Shown here one piece after another: positions 57,493-64,000 of a stretch of DNA of 64,000 bases; position 1 is the first letter of the stretch; every line of letters begins with the position of its first letter. Under the pieces are notes generated by a model. It was not told where the DNA came from and ran no database searches. It saw only the letters and a list, made by a program, of their open reading frames with translations. The stretch is taken from NCBI RefSeq assembly GCF_026339735.1, contig NZ_JAPEQG010000001.1, positions 3,720,001 to 3,784,000 of the forward strand, read 5' to 3'. This DNA comes from Streptomyces sp. NBC_01669. Its GTDB lineage: Bacteria; Actinomycetota; Actinomycetes; Streptomycetales; Streptomycetaceae. The position numbers were made by a program, and so were the translations under genes.

Positions 57493-59046
57493 CTAGATCC
57501 AGTTGAGTTCCCACAGCCGCCAGATGCCCGTGCCGTCCGACAGGTACTGCGAACCGGAGACATCGGTCTTGCTGACGACGTAGTCCTTCTTCTGCCACAG
57601 CGGCACGAGCGGCACGTCCTCGCCGACCAGCGCCTGGAGCTCCTTGAAGTCCGCCGAGGTACGGCTGCGGTCGCTGTACTGCAGCGTGGCCGTGATCAGT
57701 TCGTCCATCTTCTTGCTGGTGTAGCCGTTGTGAAGGCTGCTGTCGCGGCCGACGAGCGGCTGGCTGAAGGTGTCGGGGTCCGGGTAGTCGGGCAGCCATC
57801 CGACGGTGTACGCGTCGTACTTGCCGGCCGCGTAACCCTTCTGGAAGTCCTGCCAGTCCACAGCCTTGACCGAGACCTTGAACAGCCCGTCCGCCTCCAG
57901 CTGGCGGCGGAGCTCGGCGGTCTCCTTCGTGTACGCGTCGTCGGCGCGGTAGGCGAAGGTGATGTGCAGCGGGGTCTGCACGCCCGCCTCCTGCATCAGC
58001 CGCTTGGCGCGCGCCGGGTCGGGCGCCGGGTAGGCGTCGAAGAACGGCGTGCTGTGCCCGATGTAACCCTGCGGGATCAGCGAGTAGAGCGGTTCGACGG
58101 TGCTCTTGTAGACATCCGCCACCAGCGGCCCGCGGTCGATGATGGACGCGATGGCCTGCCGGACCTTCTTGTCGGCGAGGGGTGACCCGGCGCGCACGTT
58201 GAAGACCAGGTTGCGGATCTCGGCGCTGTCCGCCTCGGTGATGCGCATGTCGGGGTCGCCGGGGTTCAGCTCGGCGAGCGTGGACGGCGGCAGCTGCCGG
58301 TGCGTCACATCGACCTGTCCGGACTTCCAGGCCGCCAGGAGCTCGTCCGACTGCTTGTAGTAGCGGACGGTGACGGGGACGCCGGTCTTCTTCAGCGCGC
58401 CCTTGTACCGGGTGTTCGGGACCAGCTCCGCCTCGACGCCCGGTTCGTACGACTTCAGGACGTACGGCCCCGAGCCGTCGACCGTGGTTCCGGTGCGGAG
58501 CTTGTCCGCCGGATACTCGTTGCGGTCGACGATCGAACCGGCTCCGGTGGCGAGCTTCTGCGGGAAGGTCGCGTCACGCGAGGAGAGGTTGAAGGTGATC
58601 GTGCGGCCTTCGGACACCACGTTCTTGAGGCTGGGGAACAGGACCGACGGACCGACGTCCGTCTTGATCTTGATCATGCGCTCGATGGAGTACTCGACAT
58701 CGGCGGCGGTCATCTTCCGGCCGCTGGCGAAGGTCAGGTCGTCGCGCAGTTTGCACTGGTACGTCTGGAGCTTCTGGCCGATGAACCCACAGCTCTCGGC
58801 GGCGTCCGGCTCCGGGACGATCGCCCCGGACTTGAACGTCATGAGGGACTGGTAGAGGTTGCTGTACATCGCCCAGGAACCGGCGTCGTACGCACCGGCC
58901 GGATCGAGGGACGTCACCTCGTCCGTCGTCCCGACCATGATCGGATCGGACTTCGCCTCGTTCGAGGGAAGCAACTGCCAGGCGACGACGCCTGCGATGA
59001 CCAAAACCGCGAGAATCGCGAGAATCCGTAGCCGGATCGACCGCAT
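57493..59046 (-). CDS. Family-5 (peptide/nickel-type) ABC solute-binding protein
   Basis: A 517-residue extracellular receptor for oligopeptide-like ligands. The N-terminus has a hydrophobic segment (LRILAILAVLVIAGVVAWQL) without a lipobox Cys, so it may stay membrane-anchored. The SBP_bac_5 core shows GTTDEVTSLDPAGAYDAGS, LRDDLTFASGRKMTAADVEY, DGSGPYVLKSYEPG and VKAVDWQDFQKGYAAGKYDA. No permease or ATPase genes are adjacent. ATG 59046 is chosen; an upstream start at 59073 has no added signal. The 209-bp gap upstream is AT-rich and promoter-like. Confidence 0.9.
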   Translation of the reverse strand: MRSIRLRILAILAVLVIAGVVAWQLLPSNEAKSDPIMVGTTDEVTSLDPAGAYDAGSWAMYSNLYQSLMTFKSGAIVPEPDAAESCGFIGQKLQTYQCKLRDDLTFASGRKMTAADVEYSIERMIKIKTDVGPSVLFPSLKNVVSEGRTITFNLSSRDATFPQKLATGAGSIVDRNEYPADKLRTGTTVDGSGPYVLKSYEPGVEAELVPNTRYKGALKKTGVPVTVRYYKQSDELLAAWKSGQVDVTHRQLPPSTLAELNPGDPDMRITEADSAEIRNLVFNVRAGSPLADKKVRQAIASIIDRGPLVADVYKSTVEPLYSLIPQGYIGHSTPFFDAYPAPDPARAKRLMQEAGVQTPLHITFAYRADDAYTKETAELRRQLEADGLFKVSVKAVDWQDFQKGYAAGKYDAYTVGWLPDYPDPDTFSQPLVGRDSSLHNGYTSKKMDELITATLQYSDRSRTSADFKELQALVGEDVPLVPLWQKKDYVVSKTDVSGSQYLSDGTGIWRLWELNWI

Positions 59047-59255
59047 TGCCGTGCTCTCCCTTAACAGCCCCACCTGGGCAGATGTGCTCAGAAACGCACA
59101 TCACCGTGCTCACGGTCAGCCAATCACACGATTTTCACATCTGGAAGAGGAAATCTGTATCTCATAGCCTTTTGTTCGACAGTTGAAACCTCAGTCAGGC
59201 CGAACGGCTGAAAACTGTGGAGAGACCGTGCAGTTGAGTCGTCCCTTTTATGCCG

Positions 59256-60554
59256 TTACGCCTGACGGGACGCCAGGTGGACGACGGTGATGTCGGAAGG
59301 GGCGCCGACCCGCACGGGCGGACCCCAGGCACCCGCACCCCGGGAGACGTACAACTGGGTGTCGCCGTAGCGCTCCAGGCCGGCGACCGTGGGGTTGGCG
59401 AGTTCGGCGACGTAGTTGCCCGGCCAGAGCTGGCCGCCGTGGGTGTGGCCCGAAAGCTGGAGATCCACGCCGTACGCGACCGCGTCGTCGATGACGACGG
59501 GCTGATGGGCGAGGAGGACGGAGGCGCGGGTCAGGTCCCGGTCGCCCAGGGCGCGCTCGAAATCCGGACCCTGCCCCTCGCTCTCACCGGCGACGTCATT
59601 GACCCCGGCGAGATCGAAACCGTCGATCTCGACCCGGGCGTTCTCCAGTGGGTGCAGCCCCAATTCCCTTACGTGATGGACCCATTGCGCCGCACCGGAG
59701 AAATACTCATGGTTGCCGGTGACGAAGAACGCGCCATGGCTGGCCTCAAGCCGGGCGAGCGGCTCGGCGGCCGGGCCGAGGTCGGCGACGGAGCCGTCGA
59801 CGAGGTCCCCGACGACGGCGATCAGGTCGGGCTGGGTCCGGTTGATCGTGTCGACGATCCGCTGGGTGTGGGCGCGGCCCAGGATCGGGCCGAGGTGGAT
59901 GTCGCTGACGACAGCGATCCGGAAGCCGTGTGCGGCGCGGGGCAGTTTGGCGAGCGGGACGGTGACCTGCTTGACGCGCGGACCGCGCAGCACGCCGTAG
60001 GTGCCGTACCCGACGGTGCCGAGCCCGGCGACGGCGGCCGCGCCCCCGACGGCGCGTGCGACGAACAGGCGGCGGGAGGGGTCGGCGGGGGCAGTGACGG
60101 GGGCGTCGGCGACGAGGGTGGCAGGGGTTCCGCTCACGGGCGCAGGGGCCGGGGAGATCCCTGCCGCGGGTGCTTCGACCGGAGATGAAAGGGGTTCGGC
60201 CGAATCGTTCCCGGCAGCAGTACCGCCGCCCGCCCGGCGCGTGAGGACCCGCCGCAGAACAGGCCGTACCGCCTCGCCCACCAGCAGAGCCAGCGTCAGG
60301 TACAGCAGCGCCGCCAGCCACAGATAGCCCGGCCAGGCCAGCACCTGCTGCAGCCAGAACGGGGCGCCCGCCCGCCCGGAGACCAGGGCGCCGACGCTCA
60401 GCAGCGGCAACAGCCAGACCGCCGCCGTGCCCACCCGGCGCAGCGTGCCGTCCGGGGCCGTCGTGTCGGCGACGAAGCGGCGCCACACATAGCGGTGCAC
60501 ACCGACGAGCAGCGCGAGGACCGCCAGCGCCACCAGAACGAAGACCACTGCCAC
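59256..60554 (-). CDS. Membrane-anchored metallophosphoesterase
   Basis: A 432-residue calcineurin-like phosphoesterase. An N-terminal part with three to four membrane segments (VVFVLVALAVLALLVGVHRY; VGTAAVWLLPLLSVGALVSG; LWLAALLYLTLALLVGEAV) is followed by a Pro/Ala linker, a second anchor near VARAVGGAAAVAGLGTVGYG, and the enzyme domain. All metal motifs are present: VVSDIHLGP, VVGDLVDGS, VTGNHEYFSG, and SGHTHGGQLWP. GTG 60554 follows GGGGGAG with 5-nt spacing. Substrate unknown. Confidence 0.9.
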   Translation of the reverse strand: MAVVFVLVALAVLALLVGVHRYVWRRFVADTTAPDGTLRRVGTAAVWLLPLLSVGALVSGRAGAPFWLQQVLAWPGYLWLAALLYLTLALLVGEAVRPVLRRVLTRRAGGGTAAGNDSAEPLSSPVEAPAAGISPAPAPVSGTPATLVADAPVTAPADPSRRLFVARAVGGAAAVAGLGTVGYGTYGVLRGPRVKQVTVPLAKLPRAAHGFRIAVVSDIHLGPILGRAHTQRIVDTINRTQPDLIAVVGDLVDGSVADLGPAAEPLARLEASHGAFFVTGNHEYFSGAAQWVHHVRELGLHPLENARVEIDGFDLAGVNDVAGESEGQGPDFERALGDRDLTRASVLLAHQPVVIDDAVAYGVDLQLSGHTHGGQLWPGNYVAELANPTVAGLERYGDTQLYVSRGAGAWGPPVRVGAPSDITVVHLASRQA

Positions 60555-60645
60555 GTGCACTCCCCCACCCATGTGCGGCTCTCCGTACGCCTGCGCCTTG
60601 TGCGCCGACGCTTCGTACGCCTATGTCCGGCCGCCGCCCGGCCGG

Positions 60646-60891
60646 TTATGAACGTTCGCGGTGCAGCGCCCTGAGTCCGCGGAACCCGATCAGACCGACC
60701 GCCGTCCCCAGGAGAAAGGACGTGATGGCGAGCAGCAGATGCACCCAGAAGTACGCAGTCGGGTCACCCGCGTCGTCGAAGGCAAGTCCACTGCCGTCTT
60801 TCCATAGATTCTTGGCGAAAGTGACCCAAATGACCCAGCTCCACACCCCGAAGGCGAGCAGGAACCAGGAAACGGGGCGGCTGAGCTTCAT
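60646..60891 (-). CDS. SCO4848 family small membrane protein
   Basis: An 81-residue protein with two to three membrane segments (WFLLAFGVWSWVIWVTFAKN; YFWVHLLLAITSFLLGTAVG) and the conserved KLSRPVSWFLLAFGVWSW start. It matches the SCO4848 family, which sits beside a DD-carboxypeptidase gene in Streptomyces, exactly as here. Function unknown. ATG 60891; the 121-bp divergent gap before the carboxypeptidase gene should hold both promoters. Confidence 0.85.
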   Translation of the reverse strand: MKLSRPVSWFLLAFGVWSWVIWVTFAKNLWKDGSGLAFDDAGDPTAYFWVHLLLAITSFLLGTAVGLIGFRGLRALHRERS

Positions 60892-61012
60892 GGATCCAGT
60901 ATCGCCACCACGCTCCGGCCGGAGCGCCCGGGGTGGGCTGTCCCAGCGTCGCGGACGGCCGGTCAGCAGGTCCACAACACTCGTCACATCATCAGCCTGT
61001 ACGTTTTCGACC

Positions 61013-62293
61013 GTGCCCGCTCTGAAAAAGACCGCGCTGACGGTCATCTCCGCCGCCCTGTTGTCCACTTTTGTCATCAGTCCCGCGTCAGCGGTCGACA
61101 AGGACACCGCCGACGACCCGAAGCCGACCGCCCCGATGTCGAAGGTCGGCGGCGCGCAGCTCGGCCGGGTCGGCACCCAGGTCGAACTGGGTCCCGGCGC
61201 CCCGGTGCTGCCGAAGGACCTCACCGGGCGGTCCTGGATCGTCGCGGACGCGGAGAGCGGTGAGGTGCTCGCCTCGCACAACTCGCACTGGCGGCTGCCC
61301 CCCGCGTCCACCCTGAAGATGCTGTTCGCCGACACGGTCATGGACTCGCCCGAACTGCTGCCGAAGACCCGGCAGCACAAGGTGACGGACGAGGACCTCG
61401 CCGATGTCGGCGAGGGCAGCAGTCTGGTCGGCGTCAAGGAACATCTGACCTACACGGTCCACGACCTGTGGCTCGGTGTCTTCCTGCGCTCCGGCAACGA
61501 CGCGGTACATGTGCTGTCCGCGATGTACGGAGGCGTGCCCCGGACCGTCGCCGCCATGCAGGCACACGCCGAGGAGCTGCAGGCCCTCGACACGAACGTC
61601 GTGTCTCCCGACGGTTACGACGCACCCGAACAGGTCTCCAGCGCGTACGACCTCACCCTGTTCGCCCGCAGCGGGCTGCAGAAGGAGGACTTCCGCGAGT
61701 ACTGCTCGACGGCCACGGCCGACTTCCCCGGGGAGAAGAAGAAGGGGAAGAAGCGCGGGACCTTCGAGATCCAGAACACCGACCGGCTGCTCACCGGCGC
61801 CGACGGCGTCGAGCCGTACAAGGGCATCGCAGGCGTCAAGAACGGCTACACCACGCATGCGGGCAACACCTTCACGGGCGTCGCCGAGCGCAACGGCAAG
61901 GTGCTGCTCGTCACCGTCATGAACCCGTCGTCGAAGGAGCCCCACGCCGTCTACAAGGAAGCCGCGAGCCTGCTCGACTGGGGCTTCGACGCGGCCGGCA
62001 AGGTGACCCCGGTCGGCGAACTGGTCCCCCCGAAGTCCGCACAGACGGGCACCGGGAAGGGCACGGAATCGGCCAACGGCAACAGCGCCTCGGGCGCCTC
62101 CGGCTCGGGAAGCGAGGATGCGGGCAAGCACGGTCCGGCCGCCACCGGGGCGGCGGCCACCAAGGGCTCCAGCGGGGTCGGGATCGCACTGGGGATCGTC
62201 GGCGGAGTGCTGGTGCTGCTGGCCGGCGGCGTGTTCCTGGTCAACCGGCGCTGGCCGTTGCCGGACCTGGTGCGCCGCCTCCCTCGCCGCTGA
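61013..62293 (+). CDS. D-alanyl-D-alanine carboxypeptidase (PBP type, membrane anchored)
   Basis: A 426-residue extracytoplasmic serine enzyme trimming the terminal D-Ala of peptidoglycan stem peptides. The signal peptide (LKKTALTVISAALLSTFVIS) is followed by the S11 domain: PASTLKML (SxxK) near residue 97, SGNDAV (SxN) near 162, and VKNGYTTHAG near 279 where KTG is usual. A Gly/Ser/Thr linker, one membrane segment (GIALGIVGGVLVLLAGGVFL) and a basic tail anchor it. GTG 61013 has no clear ribosome site. Its 3' end overlaps the convergent YihY gene by 53 bp. Confidence 0.92.
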   Translation: MPALKKTALTVISAALLSTFVISPASAVDKDTADDPKPTAPMSKVGGAQLGRVGTQVELGPGAPVLPKDLTGRSWIVADAESGEVLASHNSHWRLPPASTLKMLFADTVMDSPELLPKTRQHKVTDEDLADVGEGSSLVGVKEHLTYTVHDLWLGVFLRSGNDAVHVLSAMYGGVPRTVAAMQAHAEELQALDTNVVSPDGYDAPEQVSSAYDLTLFARSGLQKEDFREYCSTATADFPGEKKKGKKRGTFEIQNTDRLLTGADGVEPYKGIAGVKNGYTTHAGNTFTGVAERNGKVLLVTVMNPSSKEPHAVYKEAASLLDWGFDAAGKVTPVGELVPPKSAQTGTGKGTESANGNSASGASGSGSEDAGKHGPAATGAAATKGSSGVGIALGIVGGVLVLLAGGVFLVNRRWPLPDLVRRLPRR

Positions 62294-63170
62294 CGTCCGC
62301 GACGCCCGCCCTGATGTCCTTGCTGCTCGGCGTCGCCGTCCAGGCGGCGCAGAACAGCAGCAGCCTCGCCGTGAAGTTGATCCACAGCAGGAGGGCGATC
62401 GGCACACCGAAGGCGCCGTACATGCTCTTCGACGCGACACCCTTCATATAGCTGCCGAGCAGCAGCTTGAGGAGTTCGAAGCCGATCGCGCCGATCACCG
62501 CCGCTGTGAGCAGCCTGCGCCGCGGTGGCTTCACGCCCGGCAGCAGTGTCAGCAGATAGAGCAGCAGCAGGAAATCGGCCACAGCCGCCACGAGCAGGGC
62601 CACGGTCTGCAGCAGCGCTCCGCCCGCGCCATGGTCGGGGATGCCCAGGAGGCCGGCGGTCCAGCCGACCGCGGTGGAGCCCGCCGTGGAAGCGGCAAGG
62701 GTGACAAGCGCGGCTCCGCCGAGGCCGATCAGCAGTCCGGCGTCCTTGAGCTTACGGACGACCGGATTGCCCTCGTCCACATCGTCCTTCTCCCAGACCG
62801 CGCGCAGACAGCCCCGCATCGCGCCGATCCAGCCGACGCCGGTGAAGAGCAGCAGCGCACCGGCGACCAGCCCGACCGTGCCCGCATTGGCCACCAGATT
62901 GCTGATGCCCAGCTGGTCGGAGATGCCCGGCACCTGGTCGGCGATCGACCTCTCGATCTTGTGCAGCTGCTCGTCGGAGAGCAGCGCGGCGCCGATCGCC
63001 GCGCCGACCGCGATCAGCGGGAAGAGCGCCAGGAAGCTGATGAAGGTGATCGCGGCGGCGAGCCTGGTCCAGTGGACCAGGTCCAGCCGTTCGTACGAGC
63101 GCCAGGCGTGCGTCAACATCAGCCGGGCGACGAGTGGCCCGATGACGGGAAGATTCTTCAGCCAGTCCAT
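62241..63170 (-). CDS. YihY/virulence factor BrkB family membrane protein
   Basis: A 309-residue inner-membrane protein with six segments. The family pattern AWRSYERLDLVHWTRLAAAI, TFISFLALFPLIAVGAAIGA, GVGWIGAMRGCLRAVWEKDD and FGVPIALLLWINFTARLLLF is clear. Function in bacteria is unsettled. ATG 63170 begins MDWLKNLPVIGPLVARLM. The last 17 codons and stop lie inside the 3' end of the carboxypeptidase gene on the other strand. Confidence 0.9.
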   Translation of the reverse strand: MDWLKNLPVIGPLVARLMLTHAWRSYERLDLVHWTRLAAAITFISFLALFPLIAVGAAIGAALLSDEQLHKIERSIADQVPGISDQLGISNLVANAGTVGLVAGALLLFTGVGWIGAMRGCLRAVWEKDDVDEGNPVVRKLKDAGLLIGLGGAALVTLAASTAGSTAVGWTAGLLGIPDHGAGGALLQTVALLVAAVADFLLLLYLLTLLPGVKPPRRRLLTAAVIGAIGFELLKLLLGSYMKGVASKSMYGAFGVPIALLLWINFTARLLLFCAAWTATPSSKDIRAGVADVSGEGGGAPGPATASAG

Positions 63171-63355
63171 GACGTGCGCGTACCCTCCTGGGCGCGGAAA
63201 ACCGGTGTACGGGCCCGGGCGCGCTGGCGCCGGGGTGGTGTCGGGCCGAGCCCGTGGGCGACACGGCCGGACGGACCAACTGCACCACAGAGCCGCGGGC
63301 GTCGACGGCGACCAACACCCGGTACGGCCGAGGCGGAACCCGGCAGGCGGGACCC

Positions 63356-63745
63356 TCACAGGTCGGCGACCGCCAGTCCGTACGGGGCCATCCGCACCAG
63401 CCCGATGACGGCGAACGCCCGGTCTCCCGGCACCACGTCCTCGGGGGTGCCGGGCGTGCCGTGGCCGGCGAACACCGCGTACCGCAGCACCGCCAGGACG
63501 GGCGGCGTCATCGGCGGCGGACGCCGGGGCAGCGGGCTCCCGTCGGCCGTGCCGCCGCTCTCCGGCGGCACACCCGGAGGCAAGGGCCACGGCCCCGGCT
63601 GCCGGTCGGTCCTAAGCCCCGCGGCCGGCCGGAGGGCGCTGTGCGCCGGCCGGGGAGAGCGCGCGGGCGGCGGTGACCACGCGGGGATCCGTACCGCAGT
63701 CGCACAGCGGGGCGAGTACCCATCGGTCGGCGAAGAGCCTCGCAT
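63356..63745 (-). CDS. Hypothetical protein, conserved C-terminal part
   Basis: A 129-residue protein. The first 75 residues are Pro/Arg/Ser-rich and poorly structured. The last 50 (PPPMTPPVLAVLRYAVFAGH; VVPGDRAFAVIGLVRMAPYG) have strong coding bias and could form a small alpha/beta unit. An overlapping frame starting at an ATG at 63759 has a better-placed AAGGGGGG site but poorer codon bias, so the start is uncertain. The AT-rich 160 bp before 63909 contains promoters. Confidence 0.5.
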   Translation of the reverse strand: MRGSSPTDGYSPRCATAVRIPAWSPPPARSPRPAHSALRPAAGLRTDRQPGPWPLPPGVPPESGGTADGSPLPRRPPPMTPPVLAVLRYAVFAGHGTPGTPEDVVPGDRAFAVIGLVRMAPYGLAVADL

Positions 63746-63908
63746 CGCGCATCCGGCACCCCCCTTCCGGGTCTTCCCGAAGCGAACTCTTCTGGTCAGC
63801 AAAGGAAGTTGCGCGTCATTGACGAGCGAAACTCCTTCAATCACCCGTTTCGGTGAGCTATGTAACAAATCCCTCAAAGGTGTTTTCTCGGGCGATACGG
63901 TCACCACC

Positions 63909-64000
63909 ATGTCTGTCGACACCGTCTCCCTGACCGGCTGGGGCCGTACCGCTCCGACGACCGCCCTGCGGTTCCGTCCCCGTACGTACGAGGAGGCGGC
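63909..64000 (+). CDS. FAD-binding oxidoreductase, DprE1-like (5' fragment)
   Basis: Only the first 30 codons are in the window. They read SVDTVSLTGWGRTAPTTALR then FRPRTYEEAA, which is the opening of FAD_binding_4 oxidoreductases related to decaprenylphosphoryl-beta-D-ribose oxidase (tGWGRtaPT...RPrtyeea). These enzymes act in arabinan or wall-sugar metabolism. ATG 63909 follows an AT-rich promoter-like region. The rest runs off the right edge. Confidence 0.7.
   Translation, partial: MSVDTVSLTGWGRTAPTTALRFRPRTYEEA

Noticed and set aside
1..64000. tRNA, rRNA, CRISPR arrays, polyketide or peptide synthetase genes
   Set aside because: None of the characteristic sequences (CCA-ending cloverleaf, spaced direct repeats, KS/A domains) were found by reading both strands.

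Overview
The window is about 72% GC. It has dense, short-spaced genes, GTG/TTG starts, strong third-position GC bias and several families typical of Streptomyces: an SCO4848-type membrane protein, DUF4328, S8 peptidases, a SnoaL-tailed ECF sigma factor and many secreted L,D-transpeptidases. It looks like the conserved central part of a Streptomyces chromosome. From memory, the gene order resembles the S. coelicolor stretch running from the DD-carboxypeptidase/SCO4848 pair through sdhCDAB to the nucleoside salvage genes. No rRNA, tRNA, CRISPR array or intact insertion sequence was seen.

Left part (1-18.8 kb). An adenosine deaminase runs off the left edge, followed by an alpha/beta hydrolase-like protein, a divergent LysR/MFS pair, a secreted L,D-transpeptidase, an ECF sigma factor with a small membrane partner, a STAS protein and a large secreted subtilase. 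Then comes a nucleoside uptake and salvage block on the minus strand: BmpA-like lipoprotein, ABC ATPase, two permeases, cytidine deaminase and thymidine phosphorylase. A CTACGCGCGTAG-type palindrome lies upstream of adenosine deaminase, thymidine phosphorylase, the ABC operon and the lipoprotein, which points to one shared repressor that is not encoded in the window. An M20 amidohydrolase and an M48 protease close this part.

Middle part (20.3-38.4 kb). A membrane protein is followed by a secreted amidase with FG-GAP repeats that is translationally coupled to a membrane protein. Next is a graveyard of decayed genes: a nuclease toxin, a SUKH immunity protein, an FG-GAP tail, and a fragment of a polysialyltransferase-like gene whose intact copy lies 4.8 kb away. 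Then comes a large cell-surface glycan locus: two polysialyltransferase-like enzymes, NeuB, a NeuA-phosphatase fusion, a DUF6716 transferase, a GT2, a GT8-TPR-pyruvyltransferase fusion, a sialyltransferase (GT29)-like protein and an acyltransferase. Together these look able to make a nonulosonic-acid wall polymer of the teichulosonic/polysialic type.

Right part (38.4-64 kb). It holds a LysE-type exporter, a stand-alone acyl-CoA mutase catalytic subunit, a lipoprotein L,D-transpeptidase, an ECF sigma factor coupled to a membrane protein, a GH20 hexosaminidase, a degenerate OHCU-decarboxylase homologue and the succinate dehydrogenase operon sdhCDAB. These are followed by a MarR/MFS divergent pair and a three-gene operon ending in a TetR regulator, preceded by two perfect TTGAAC-N2-GTTCAA operators. 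Transposase and helicase relics, a family-5 solute-binding protein, a metallophosphoesterase, the SCO4848-type protein, a DD-carboxypeptidase, a YihY-type protein and the start of a DprE1-like oxidoreductase complete the window.
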